From positions 21,315,288 through 21,379,287 of the forward strand of contig CM030717.1 of the NCBI GenBank assembly GCA_017979445.1: a stretch of 64,000 bases of DNA, written 5' to 3'. The notes under the pieces are model-generated. The model did not search any database. It saw only the letters and a list, made by a program, of their open reading frames with translations, and had not been told where the DNA came from. The stretch is from Akebia trifoliata (lineage: Eukaryota > Streptophyta > Magnoliopsida > Ranunculales > Lardizabalaceae). Made by a program: the position numbers and the translations under genes. Shown here piece after piece: positions 12,535 to 24,876 of this stretch (its first letter is position 1; every line of letters begins with the position of its first letter).

Positions 12535-13066
12535 TAGACCAGAAGTAGTGAAAGAGTAAAAAAGAGGATAATTGAGCATCCAGCTCACATTTTTACAACA
12601 AGGAGTGGACCTACTGAATTGGAACACTTTGGAGAACAAACGGTGGCGTTCACCGAGAAAGATTTGGAAGGGATGGCAAGATCCCATTATGATACGCTGG
12701 TAGTAACCTTGTAGGTGGGTACCTTCACACTTAAGAGAATGCTGATAGATAGCGGCAGATCAGTGGACATCTTGTATGTTTTGACCTTCTTAAAAATAGG
12801 TCTCAATAGGAATGTGCTTGCCCCAACAGGAGCACCGCTAATTGGCTTCGACAGGAGATCCAATCGACCCTGGGGAGAGATATTGTTACCAATCAAAGTA
12901 GGACCGGTGACCTTAATGACTAGGTTTGTGGTCATTGAAGCAAGTTCTCCATACAATGCCATTTTGGGGAGGTGGTGGACACACGAGATGAAAGTAGTTC
13001 TATCCACATATTACCAGGTTCTCCGATTTCCTACAGTAGGAGATGTGGGACGTATGAGGTGACCAA
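12535..13066 (+). pseudogene. aspartic protease pseudogene of element O
   Basis: This would be the retropepsin that cuts the Gag-Pol polyprotein. The catalytic motif reads D-S-G-R-S at about 12745-12760, where D-T/S-G-S-S is usual, so one flanking serine is lost. Downstream VGPVTLMTRFVVI and SSPYNAILGR match the flap and the C-terminal core (I-L-G-R) of gypsy proteases. A stop (TAG near 12712) separates the catalytic part from an upstream segment in the same frame, and further stops lie upstream. Confidence 0.83.
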
Positions 13067-13269
13067 GTAGTGGCACAAGTATGCACATTGAGCATGGAAA
13101 AATCATCTGAGGACGGAGTGCAATAATAGCAATTACAATGGGGGAGACCAAGCTTGGTGGACCCCCATGTCTAGAAGGTATTTTGATAGTAAACGTAGGA
13201 GAGGGAAAATAGATAGTGTAGGGGCTGAGCTAGAGCCAAGAGAGTTGAAGGAGATAGTGGAGTGCTTAA

Positions 13270-14790
13270 AGAGAAACTGAGACATCTTTGCTTGGTCCAT
13301 TGAGAAGATGCCAGGGATTAGCCCAGAGGTGATCTATCATCATCTAAATGTCGATCCAACCTTCAGATCGGTTAAGCAGAAACCAAGGAGGCTAGCGTCA
13401 CTGTTCAAAGAGGTGGTGAATGATGAGTTGAACAGGTTGATTAGGGCTGGATTTATAAGAGAGGTACAGTTCTCGGAGTGATAGCAAATATTGTGATAGT
13501 GACCAAGAAGAATGGGAAAGTCAGAATCTGCATAGACTTTACGAATTTAAACAAGGCATGTCCCAAGGATAACTTTTCGATGCCAAGAATAGACCAGCTT
13601 GTAGATGCGACTTCTAACCACAAGAGATTGTCCTTTATGGATGGTTACTCCGGCTACAACCAGATACAACTCAGTCCAGAAGATCAGGAGAAATCAACAT
13701 TCATTGTAGAGCAAGGGCTCTATTGCTATAAGGTGACACCCTTTGGATTGAAGAATACGGGGGGCCACCTACTAGAGGCTAGTGACAAAGCTATTCAGAG
13801 ATTTGTTGGGTAGAACAATAGAAGTATACATAGACGACCTGCTAGTTAAAAGTAGGAAAAAAGAAGACCACGTCAGAAACTTAGAAGAGGTCTTCTCCAG
13901 GATAAGGAAAGTGGGAATCAAACTCAACCCAGAGAAGTATACCTTCGCGTTAACATCAGGGAAATTTATGGGTTATCTAGTCACTAAGAGAAGAATAGAG
14001 GCCAACCTAGATCAGATCAGAGCACTGTTAAAGATGCCATTCCCAAAGACTCAGAAGCAAGTCCAGAAGCTCGCAGGGAAAGTAACCACCTTAAATCGCT
14101 TTATAACCAAATTTTTCGATAAGTACAGGCCCTTGTACCAGTTGCTGCGAAAGAATTCCAAGTTTCAATAGACAAAAGAATGTGAGCGAATGTTCTTGGA
14201 ATTGAAAAGCTATCTCGGTAAGCCACCTATACTCTCCAATCCAAAGGCAGGAGAAAAACTCGAGATGCATTTGGCCACTTCCGAGTATGCACTCAGCTCA
14301 ATTTTGGTTAGAACTAGGACAGAAAAGAACAACCCATTTACTTTCTAAGTAAGACCTTTATAGATGTAGAGATGCGTTATATGAGGCTCAAAAAAATAGG
14401 GTTAGCCCTGGCCTGTATGGCATTACGCCTACGATTGTATTTTCAGGCACATCGGGTGCTGGCCATCACAGAATTTCCTTTGAAGTCTGTGCTGGGAAAA
14501 ATGAAAGGATTAGGCAGAATGGCCAAGTGGGTAGTATAGTTAGCAAATTTTGGCCTCGAATTCAAGTCCAAAGTTTTAGTGAAAGGCCAAACAGTAGTTG
14601 ACTTCTTGGCAGACTTCCTAGTGGAAGAGAAAGTAGATCTGTTGGTACAAGAGTTGGAGCAGGCAGAGAACGAGCAAGAATTGCAGAGTAGATTGGGGTG
14701 GAAGGCCTACGTAGATGGATCATCCAATTTTGAGAGGTTGGGAGGGCAACTGTGGGAACCATTCAGGGGGAAGAACTTTAGAACATAAGG
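13270..14790 (+). pseudogene. pol: reverse transcriptase / RNase H pseudogene of element O
   Basis: The RT begins with a D-I-F-A-W-S segment (about 13285). It continues through KKNGKVRICIDF, the LSFMDGYSGYNQI block, the YKVTPFGLKN block and the active site Y-I-D-D at 13827-13838. The frame changes near 13780, so the two halves of RT overlap in different frames. TKECERMFLELK (about 14173) starts the ordinary RNase H, which soon fills with stops. KGQTVVDFLADF and W-K-A-Y-V-D-G-S-S-N (about 14580-14730) mark the second, archaeal-type RNase H of Tat elements. That domain is cut short near 14780 by a deletion that joins it almost directly to integrase. Confidence 0.92.
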
Positions 14791-14804
14791 TACTCTCTTA
14801 AGGT

Positions 14805-15782
14805 TACTTCTGGCCCTATTTGTATAAAGATGTGGTGTTATATGTTAGGCACTGTGATAGTTGACAGAGGCATGGGAAGATAATCTGGCAACCAGTCGTA
14901 TAGCTTCACTCCCTTATCTGTCCTTGGCCATTCGCCTAGTGGGAGATTGACTTAGTAGGCCCGTTCTCCAGGGCACCAGGCAATCTTACCTTCTTGCTGG
15001 TAGCGACGGATTATTTTACTAAGTGGGCAAAAGCGCTCCCTTTGGTCAGAATTCAGTAGTAAGAAGTTCAAAAGTTCCTCTAAGAAAACATTATTTGCAG
15101 ATTCAATTTGTCACGCACCATAGTTTTCGATAATGGAAGGTAGTTGACAAGGGAGCAGATAAGAGAGTTTTGCAATGAATATGGGATAAAACAGGTGTTC
15201 TCTACACCCTGTACCCTCAGGGTAACGAGCAAGCCGAAGCTACGAATTAGGTGCTGCTAGACATTTTGAAGAAGAGATTAGGCGAAGCCAAGGGCAGGTG
15301 GACATCAGTCTTGCATGGAATTTTGTGAGCTTACAGGACAATTGTTAGAACATCCATGGGAATGTCCCCATTTGCCATGGCTTACGAGATGGAAGTTGTG
15401 ATCCCCAGAAAGAATAGTTTTCCCACTACGAGGATCAAGATAATGTAGTCTGAGGGAAATAAGTAATAATTGATTATAGAATTGGACCTGTTGGAAGAAA
15501 AACCACATGCAGCATTAGTCAGATTAGAGCATTACCACAAGAAACTGTAAAGTTACTTCAATAAAAAGTTCATCTTGGCAGTTTCAGGAAGGCGATTTAG
15601 TGTTGCGACGAGTATTCTAGAACACGGAAGAGCCGAATAGTGGCAAGCTAGGAGTAAATTGGGAAAGGCCCTATAGAGTGGCAAGAGTGGGCAAGAAGGG
15701 AGTTTATTAGCTACTCACAATGACTGGCCAGGAGTTGCCTAGACCGTGGAATGTATGTAATTTAAAAAGATATTATCAATAA
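14805..15782 (+). pseudogene. integrase pseudogene of element O
   Basis: The frame enters inside the zinc-binding region: a Y-V-R-H-C stretch with a stop at the second cysteine position, then QRHGKIIWQP. W-E-I-D-L-V-G-P-F (about 14950) gives the first catalytic aspartate. TDYFTKWAKALP follows, then V-F-D-N-G (about 15130) with the second. The glutamate region near 15220-15250 is frameshifted and has stops. The C-terminal motif P-W-N-V-C-N-L-K-R-Y-Y-Q ends at a TAA at 15780-15782. The gene is clearly dead. The HHCC domain is partial because of the deletion that also removed most of the second RNase H. Confidence 0.9.
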
Positions 15783-15844
15783 ATATTTTTCCATGTTTGT
15801 CTTTCAGATGTGATTGCAGGGCTAAGCTGAAGAGGGGGATCTAG

Positions 15845-16260
15845 TCGAGATTCAGACCTACATGAATCTTCTCTGTCGGGTCTTCTCTATCTTCATTGGC
15901 AGAGTAAGAAGTTGGTCAAGGGTCAACTCTGACATGAGTAACAATAGCTGTGTAGATCCAATCGGGATCCGGACCTACGTGGGTCTTCTCTCCCTTCGTT
16001 GGCAGAGAAAGAAACTGGTCTGGGTCCTACTCTGTCACGAGTTTCAGGGATGTTTTAGTGGAATCCAGTCGGGATTTTAGCCTACATGGGTCTTTTCTGC
16101 CTTCATTGGCAGAGCAAGAAGCTCATCGGGGCTCAGCTCTGGTATGAGTAACAATAGCTGTGTGGATCCAGTCAGGATCCGGACCTACGTGGGTCTTGTC
16201 TGCCCTCGTTGGCAGAGTAAGAAGTTGGTCGGGGTTTTACACTACCACGAGTTCACTTGC
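15845..16260 (+). repeat. tandem repeat of about 105-117 bp in element O
   Basis: About four units are anchored by GACCTACGTGGGTCTTCTCT-like segments near 15855, 15972, 16079 and 16182. Each also contains TTGGCAGAGTAAGAAG. The array follows integrase directly and is part of the non-coding 3' region of element O. Confidence 0.8.
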
Positions 16261-16285
16261 TGAAAAGTTAGCCAAATGATTGTAA

Positions 16286-16448
16286 CTGAGAATGTAAGCA
16301 GATTCAAAGCCATCTTCAAGGATAATAACTCAAATAATCGTTTGCAGGGTCAGCTTAGTACAAATTGTTTTACAGCTGAGAATGTAAGCAGAATCAGAGC
16401 CTTCTTCAAGGATAGTGACTCAAATAGTCGTTTGCAAGGTTAGCTCAT
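16286..16448 (+). repeat. 90-bp tandem repeat of element O, left part
   Basis: Units beginning CTGAGAATGTAAGCAG start at 16286 and 16376. The second unit is cut at 16448 by element N. It continues at 26536, and further units start at 26552 and 26642, again 90 bases apart. Joining the two sides restores the 90-base spacing to within a base. Confidence 0.85.
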
Positions 16449-18039
16449 TGAAAGCGTCCTCGATCCGCGGGGTGTGCGGATCCGTTTTTGACTTTGAGAT
16501 TTGGGAGTCGCCACCTAGTTAGTACGGTCTAGGAACCGAACATTGACTCTAAAAGGCAAATAACACTAATCTACGAAAGAAAATACGAGTCCAGGGATCA
16601 CGTTACGGGGTTAAAAGGTGTTAGGCACTAACCCCGCTCGACAAACACCGGTCTCTACTAATTCCCAAATAAACTACATTACTAAAAAGACATAAATAAT
16701 AAATAAATAAATAATAGTCATTTTTTTCGAATGCAACGATTTTGTTCTCTCAGATCTGATAAAATAGCTTCTTGTACAGTACTCCTCACTTCGTTCTATC
16801 ACTGGATTCTCTTCAGACCTCCAAGGCGAAGTACCTCCTTCTTATATCTGAATTTTTCTGATTTTTTTATGGATTTCTTGATGTTTTTGAAGGGTTTCTA
16901 GATATTTTTTGAGTTAAAGTTGAAGCATGGGTATTAGGTAAGGAGTTAGGGCTTCAAAATTAGGATTTATGGGAGGCTAGGGAAGCTTTTTGACATACTT
17001 TTCTTAGGGTTTATTTTTTGATACGAAAATAGGTTGTAAGGACCCTTATTTATAGATTTTTTAAAGTGATTTTTAGATAGAGTTAGTGTTTAATTATAAT
17101 TATTTTAGATAGAGTTAATGTTTAATTAGAATTATTTTTAAATAGAGTTAGTGTTTAATTAGAATTATATTAGATAGTTTTATAGTTTAATTAGAATTCT
17201 ATTAGATAGTTTTAGAGTTTAATTAGATTTCTTTTAGATAGTTTTAGAATTTAATTAGAATTCTTTTAGATTTAATTAGAATTCTAATAGGGTTTTGACT
17301 TTGGTCTTATTAGATTGATTTAGGGTTTTAACTTAAGTCTTACTTGATTGACTTGATTTTAATATTTGACTTAAGTCTTACTTGATTGACTTTAATTTTA
17401 ATTAGGGTTTTACGTTATATTAATTACTATTTTAATTATTAATTTCGAAAATTTTAATTATTAAAATTATAAAATTATAAAATTATCATTTTGCCTTCGG
17501 AGAGGACTTTTTGCATTTTAAGTCATTTTTCAATGTTCCAAAATTTTTGGAATCGATTTTTTATAAGGAATTTAATGAGAATATTGGTTTTTGTCATTTA
17601 TGAAATTTTTTTTGGGAAATGGTCGTGAACTTTATGAGGGTTATTTTCGTAATTTTGTCAAATTTTGTGAAAATTGGCAAAATGATTTATTTGATTTCGA
17701 TTTGTTATTTTATGTGTTTGAAAGGATTTTTCTAAGCGTAATGTAGGCTCTAGGGATGTTTTGAGGTTAGGGGTATTTTGTTAATTTGGTCATTTTTTAG
17801 TGATTTTTATCGTGAGCTTCTTTTGTCTGAAAAATGATGATTTCTATGTTTTTGGGGTTATATTTTTCTAGCGTAACGTGGTTTCTACAGTTTTATTAGT
17901 TTGAGATACCTCATCTGAATTTCTAAAATATATCTAGCAACAAAATATAGCAATGGAATAATCATCCATCATTGGGAACCGTTGCAATCGGGTTGACGAG
18001 TTGATTAATCAGGTGAGTGAAAAACTGAGGGTTGAAACA
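16449..18039 (-). repeat. 3' LTR of element N
   Basis: On the + strand it starts TGAAAGCG and ends near GTTGAAACA. In element sense it begins TGTTTCAACCC, where the other family A LTRs begin TGTAGACACCCC, so the outer ten or so bases have changed. The rest aligns with 24897-26530. Confidence 0.88.
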
Positions 18040-18360
18040 AACTAGATAGCAAATCTATTTTGGTAGATAGTGTGATATCCGAATGCCAGAGCTAGTGACA
18101 GTTCATTTTCCAGCTTGATTTAGCAATTCGTCAGGATGTTCGGATCCTTGAAGATAAAACTCTCCCCGAAATATAAACTTGTAAGGTCCTTAAGCGTGAA
18201 CTCTCACTGACGGTGTCAGATCCTTGAATTTTAGAAAATTTTCCTTGACTAATGTATGCAATTGTGTACTCGAAATCTGAGATAAATCTCAAAGATGGTT
18301 TGAACTAGATCTGAGCATAAATTAAGTAAAATCTGAACATAAAACTGATCATAAAATTGA

Positions 18361-18823
18361 GCATAATTCCGAGAAAGCCCTTGGCGGCATCTGAGCATAA
18401 TTCCGAGAAAGTCCTCGGTGGCATCTGAGCAAAATTCAAGTTAACCCTTGGCGGCAACTGAGCAAAATCCAAGCTAACCCTTGGCGGCATCTGAGCAAAA
18501 TCCAAGTTAACCTTTGGCAGCAACTGAGCAAAATCCAAAAAAACCCTTGGCGGTAACTGAGCAAAATCCAAGATAACCCTTAGCGACATCTAAGCAAAAT
18601 CCAAGTTAACCATTGGCGGCAACTAAGCAAAATCCAATATAACCCTTAGCGGCAACTGAGCAAAATCCAAGTTAACCCTTGGCGACAACTGAACAAAATC
18701 CAAGTTAACCCTTGGCAGCAACTGAGCAAAATCCAAGATAACCCTTGGCGACAACTGAGCAAAATTCAAGCTAATCCTTGGCGACAACTGAGCAAAATCC
18801 AAGTTAACCCTTGACGGCATTTG
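18361..18823 (-). repeat. 33-bp minisatellite, 14 units, of element N
   Basis: Fourteen units of 33 bp carry the core GCAAAATCCAAGTTAACCC on the + strand. Because 33 divides by three, the - strand stays open over long stretches and reads an 11-residue repeat (P-P-R-V-N-L-D-F-A-Q-L). The array lies about 320 bp inside the 3' LTR. Element F has the same array at 63705 onward. I treat it as a minisatellite. Translation is not shown. Confidence 0.88.
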
Positions 18824-20439
18824 ACTGAGTAAAATTGGCTGAGGAATGAATAAATCTTGGGAAAGAATGAATGAATCTAGAAAAGAATGATTAAAATGAA
18901 TATAGATGAGATTGAAAATGAATCCGGAGAATAACGATTGAATCGGGGAACAAATAAATCTGGAAGATAATGAATCTGGAAAAGAATGATCGAATTTAGG
19001 AATGAATGCATCTAGAAAAGGATTAATGAATCTGGGAACGAAAGAATGCCCTATCTCCTACTCTAGGTAAATGAGTTATTCTCTGGGCAAAAACCAAAAT
19101 TTAAGATCAGGAATGCTTTTGTTTGACCCTCAAGGTTTTTTTTTAAAAAAAATTTATGAATTTAAAACCTGAGTTTTTATTTCTTTTGAACCTCATGGGT
19201 TTTCGAAAAATTGTTATCAATAAGGTAACCTTAAGTTTGGGATTCCTTTTATCTTTTAGGATTAACATTGCTCAACCTTAAAAATAAAATGCCTCTAGTT
19301 TGACAGGAAACATGGCATTGGAGATAATTGAACACATCATGTAAAAATTAAAAAAATACCCCTAGTATAAAGGGGAAACTACATATCAAAGAAGAAAGAA
19401 GGTGCCCCTTGTATGAAGGTTTAAAATATTTGATTACCATAAGCGCAATAAAGATTCAACTTTTAATTTTAATTAATTTTATTGAAGATTTTGAATCAGG
19501 CTCAAAAGATAAAATATTTCTTTTTGAAACTCATCATAGAATTCACCCTTCTCTCCCTTGGTTCACTTGGGGAAGTAAAAATTTTTACATCGATCGTAGA
19601 TAAGATACTTGTGGCTTCTGAGTCTGTGTCTGGTTTAAGCTAAGTATTGAACTTGATTATTTGGACTTTGATGTTTTAGCTCGGACCGTTCTTAGCTTTT
19701 TAACTCCCCAGAGATTTTTTTCTAGTTTTCTTTGTTGCTCTATCTTTTGTCTAGATTGCCCTTTCAGATTTTCAAACTAACAAGCATACTCTAGCTTTTG
19801 CCTAGATCACCTTTCTGGTTGTCAAACTAGCGAGTTTTTTTTTCTGATTGTTGTCAAGACCGTCCTTTCGGATTTTCAACCTTGCGAGCTTGCCTTAATT
19901 TTTGCCTAAGTCACCTTTTTCGGGTTTTCAACCTAGCAGGCTTTATTCTTTTTTTTTTCTTTTTCTTTTGTACTTCTAGAGTTACTGTCTGATCATGCTT
20001 TGCTATCTTTCTTGACTTATTCGCATAGTACTTAGGAGGACTTTTATGGGTAGACTTAGGACTGGACATAAAAAGAAAGGAATTTTGAGGCTCAAAAACC
20101 CAAATGCCCCTAGTGTGGCATTTCCTTTTAAATTTTTTTCTTTTTCCTTGAATTTTCTTCCCCATTTTGGATGATATTTCTTTTTCTTTTGAATTTTTTT
20201 CTTTTTAAATTTTTTCTTTATCGGAGAATCTATTTTTTTATTTTGATGCAGTCGGGCCTGAAGTAACTTCTCAGGTTGCCTACGTACCCCAGAATTTTGG
20301 AATCAAACCAAAACGTAGTTCGAATTTTTTCCTTCCTTATGTTAGGTAATCGAACTGAAAAAAATGTTTTTTTTTTTTGAAAAAGGTTGCAAAGGGCTGA
20401 GAAAGGATTTGTTGAACGAGGTAGCAGGAAAATTAATTC
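18824..20439 (-). other. non-coding 3' internal region of element N
   Basis: No gene is visible. The + strand shows degenerate repeats of GAATGAATCTGG (18840-19040) and of a segment reading CTTTTGCCTAGATCACCTTT (about 19740-19930), plus T-rich tracts. The whole stretch aligns reversed with element F 62100-63700. Confidence 0.75.
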
Positions 20440-21255
20440 GGCCAAAGATGGCCTTCTTAAATGTAGTACCACTTGATTTGATCAAAGTTGGTTGATTCTA
20501 GGAGTTCAATTCCATCATGATCTTGAAGTCTGACGGCTTAATCTCTCCAATTGGATTCAGACTTCTTCCCATAATCAAGGAGGAGTGCTTAATTTTCTCT
20601 GAAGTCTGATGGTTAAATCCTTGACTTGTAGGTGACAAACTTTGACTTCCTTGTCAAACTTTGACTTTTCTTTGATAAGTTTGCACGTGGTACAAAACTC
20701 TAAGTTGTTTTTCTTCAATTAAGTTTAGTTATTTGTACCCATGACAGACTTAGTCTACTTTTAATAATTGACTTTCCATCAAGACCTTTAGATACGGGAT
20801 TTCCATTTCAACTGGTAAGATTACTTCCATATGAAAAACTGTATTGAAGTACGATACACCCAAAGTGTGAATGATAGCTTCTCTGACCAATTCCGGTGCG
20901 ATTGGCACATTTTCACGATGATTATCTTAAGACTCTTACTAGCTGTTTTAACTGCTCCATTAATCTGAGGACGGTAAGGGGATGATTTGTGATGCCGGAT
21001 CTTGAACTTTGAACATAGAATAATAACTTAAGCTTTGAAGTACGACCTATTATCAGAGATCAGTTCAAAAGATACCCCTATATAGGCTGATAATATGTGA
21101 TTTGAAACTCAAGATGCATTGAGGATAGCACTGATACATTTTATAACATCTCTATCTATATTTTCATCTTATCGGGCAAGTATTTATTCCGTGTTGAACA
21201 ACACCCAAGCTTGCACCTAACATATCCTCATCAGACCACACGAACAAGTCTTTTG
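20440..21255 (-). pseudogene. pol: fused RT-start / integrase remnant of element N
   Basis: Reading the - strand from 21255, a V-W-S-D-E-D-M-L-G-A-S-L-G stretch corresponds to the segment just before the RT fold of gypsy Pol. After about 200 bp come integrase core sequences (S-D-N-R-S-Y-F-K-A, then H-H-K-S-S-P-Y-R-P-Q-I-N-G-A) and integrase C-terminal pieces down to about 20455. All of RT, RNase H and the first half of integrase are missing, and the remainder has stops and frameshifts. Element F has the same junction. Confidence 0.82.
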
Positions 21256-23870
21256 AAATTTCTGAGTAAATTCATTATCCCCTCATGTTTCTCTAAGGAT
21301 ATGAGGATTTTTATTTGAATATCTTTAGGAATTATTTTATGTTCCAAGGTCAATGACATTTGTTTTCTCGATTAAAAGTTGAGCCCAACCCTTATCTTAT
21401 TGTTCAGGAGAGAAATCTATCATTGAAGTTAAATTATTAGTTAATCCGTTAATGCGCTCGAGGTATTCAAAAATTTTCTTTATCCGATCAATTTTAGATG
21501 GGGCGACAGACACCTCTATAGACTTGACAAATTAACTTGACTCAATAGAAAAAGAGTAGACTCGATCTCAAGAAAATATGACATTGAAAAATTGGACTCG
21601 AGCTAACTCAAATAACTTATGAAAACTTAAGACAACCACCCACAACGGGCTTGATTAAGACTGAGGACTGAGACATTGCTTATAACCAACAGGATTGAAG
21701 CACGGTGATCTTCAGGGAACAACTGGACGATATTGAGAAATTCTGAGGCTATTTCTAACTATTGACTTGGTATTGATGTTTATTCTAACTGACCGGACTT
21801 ACAACCCTAGCTAGACGAAGGACGATTGAGCTTAGATACAATGATAACCCTTAAACCTCATTGAAGGTGAATTTAACTAGTTTCAGTGTTACCCCCTTGA
21901 TAACATTTAAATGAATCTTGAGATTTTATTGAATTCTATGCACCAATCCATTAAACAATTCATCCATTCAATGATTATTCAGAAGGAAAATAATTTTATT
22001 GCACTCTTGAAAATAATTGAAAAATAATATTTTTATTAAATAATAATTTTCATAAATCTGATTATTTTTTGCAATCATTTTCTTTTTAGAAAAATATATT
22101 TTGATAATTTTCCAAGGTCCATGCAAAAAAATAGATTTTTGGTAAAAAACATATTTAAAAAAATTTTGATGCAAAAATAGATAATTTTTTTCTTTCTTTT
22201 CTTTTCTTTTGGAAAGCATTTTCTTTTGTAAAACATTTTTTCTGAAAAATATATATATTTTTTTAAAGAACACATTTTTTGAAAAACACTATCACTGGAA
22301 AACATTTTTTTAGATAACACTTTTTTCTAGAAAATACTTTCCTTTTGGAAAACATTTTTTTTTAAGATGAGTTGAAACTCGAATTAGAAAAGACTTTGAT
22401 TTTCATTTTGATTTAAATGGCCTGGCCCATCATGATTGTTGGATCGAGATGGATTGAGTCATTATGAATTATTGTAAAAAATGGATTCTTTATTGGGTCG
22501 GTGCACCCATTTTAATTTTCAAAACAAAATTTTTGATCTTTGAGGACAACCATACATTCTGATCTCATACATACATTTTGATCTCATCATTCACATCATT
22601 CACACACATTCATCATTCACAAGATCTCATTCAATAAATAACCAGGGAACACCCACGATAAGTTCGAGTCGTGACGTACAGGAGAGGTGTCTAGATTCTA
22701 AGCTTACTATGTACAATGCATTTTTATCTGGCCACCCTTGCCCAAGTACACCTATATACCTTTCAAGCGTACTCAATCAGACGGTACGTGGTGACTTGGT
22801 TTGATATATCGTATAGGTGATAATCTAAAACTTCAACTCACTTCTCTGAAGCCAAAAGTAGCCAGTTTAATCCCCAGATCAGAGGTGGCGCGCGATGCTT
22901 AAGCAAATGTACTCTTAAATCACCTCTTTTCTAGAATAGACGTAGTCTATCCTCCTAGTACCGTAATACATCGGAGCAGGATCTCGCTTAGGCACTGATT
23001 TTGACCAAGAAGTGTAACTGATATACTTGAATCAACTTTGATATACCTATGATTACGAGTCAAGAGTTGTAGCTTTCATAAATGGTTTGACATCCCACGA
23101 GAGGACCGACCACGTACTAGTACTACGTTAGCAATCGAGACATGTGACTGTGTGGCTCACAATAGGTCAAAGGCTCAGGTCGCTCCAGCTTGGGTGCATC
23201 GATATACCTTTCAGAGTCACCCGATCAGACAGTACTAATGTCCCAGTTTGATATACCCTAAGGTACATGACTGGAGTTGTGATTTTCATGAATGACGTCG
23301 CATTTCCGAAGAGACCGGGCCACGTACTAGTGCCACGTTGGCTATATGGGACGTGCAAGCGTGCAAAGCAGTAAATGTGCTAGTGGTGTGTGCAAAACAG
23401 GGTGGGGTGTGCTCGGGGCCTTTTCCAAACAAATGGACCCATGTGTCCAATTAACCCAACACAAGTAAAGGTATTAAATCATACAATTAAAATGTATACA
23501 TTGATCGAGAAAGATTAAAAACATATCTATATGGTTCAATGCACATTTCATGTATATATCAATGACAAATCAATCAATGAATATGGCATAAAATAATTGA
23601 TCAGATCCAAACATTGCAATAGGCATAATTTCTATAATTTTATGGTCCAATCAATGATCACTTTTGAGTGATCCAAAATAAATCGAGATTCCAATAGATG
23701 TTACATTGATGATAGAATGATAATTGTTGAGGAGCAATGAACCTTTTTTTAATTATAAAAAAAGAACTAGAAACACATCCCAAAATAAAATCAAAGAAAA
23801 AGATCCTAGTGCCAAATGAGCTCGCTCTTAGGAACATTAACTGTGCTAACACTAGATAAATTCAGATTTT
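21256..23870 (-). other. non-coding 5' internal region of element N
   Basis: No gene is supported. It contains a T-rich stretch with repeats of GGAAAACATTTTTT (about 22080-22370) and a better-preserved block (22500-23450) that aligns reversed with F 59200-60110. Within that block a motif around GTACCGTCTGATTGAGT recurs. Confidence 0.7.
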
Positions 23871-23890
23871 CTGTGAATTAGGAAAATATA

Positions 23891-24660
23891 ATCCGAACTT
23901 GCATCGATGATATCTAAGGCTCTCGATAACGAAATCGAGTGAATTCAGATTCTAAATTAAGCTACTCGATGGGATATACATTTTATTAATAGGTGCTTAG
24001 ACCTAATTCTGACTAGAATGTTTTGTAAAAATGTTTTAACATTGCTGTCCCAACCTTCTTTCAACAATAATTCCAGATTTACAAATTGATCCGAACTTGC
24101 ATCGATGATATTCAAGGCTCCCGATAATGAAATTGAGTAAATTCATGTTCTAAATTAATCTACTCGATGAGATCTATGTTTTATTAATAGGTGCCCAAAC
24201 TTAATTCTCACTAGAATGTTCTATAAAAAAGTTTTAACATTACTGTCCTAACCTTCTTTCAACAATAATTCCAGATTTACAAATTAATCCGAACTTGCAT
24301 CGATGATATTCAAGGCTCCCGATAATGAAATTGAGTGAATTCATGTTCTAAATTAATTTACTCGATGAGATCTACGTTTTATTAATAGGTGCCCAAACTT
24401 AATTCTCACTAGAATGTTCTATAAAAAAGTTTTAACATTACTGTCCTAACCTTTATTCAGCAACAATTCTAGATTTACAGATTAATCCGAACTTGCATCA
24501 ATGATATCCAAGGCTCCCGATAACGAAATTGAATGAATTCAAATTCTAAATTAATCTACTCGATGAGATCTACGTTTTATTAATAGGTGCCCAGACTTAA
24601 TTCTCACTAGAATGTTCTGTAAAAATGTTTTAACATTGCTATCCCAACCTTTATCATTCC
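23891..24660 (-). repeat. 198-bp tandem repeat of element N
   Basis: Units start with ATCCGAACTTGCATC at 23891, 24089, 24287 and 24485, a spacing of exactly 198 bases each time. The last unit is incomplete. The array follows the primer-binding site in element sense, so it lies in the 5' untranslated region. Element F carries three related units of about 192-195 bp. Confidence 0.92.
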
Positions 24661-24767
24661 ATCCTTTTCATATGTCAATTTGAATCTTTCATTATTTAGG
24701 GGTCATAAAAAAGTGACCCTTAATTGGACAAAAATACAATACCCAAAATCATCCACAATCAAGCCAC

Positions 24768-24798
<31 letters not shown>
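24768..24798. repeat. (AAAT)n microsatellite
   Basis: This is a run of AAAT units between the 198-bp array and the primer-binding site of N. Element F has (TTTA)n at the matching place (58076-58097), so the tract is an inherited feature of the family. Confidence 0.8.
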
Positions 24799-24876
24799 GA
24801 ACTAAATAATAAAAAAAAACTAGGTCATCCTGGCAATGCTCCCATACTTGGGATTTTTTAAGTCTGATTTTCAATA

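Noticed and set aside
12687..13007. A 106-codon - strand frame over the protease region.
   Set aside because: It mirrors the protease frame on the + strand and has no independent support.
18361..18823. Regular 33-bp repeats considered as a CRISPR array.
   Set aside because: Units abut directly with no unique spacers, the setting is a plant retrotransposon, and no cas gene is present.
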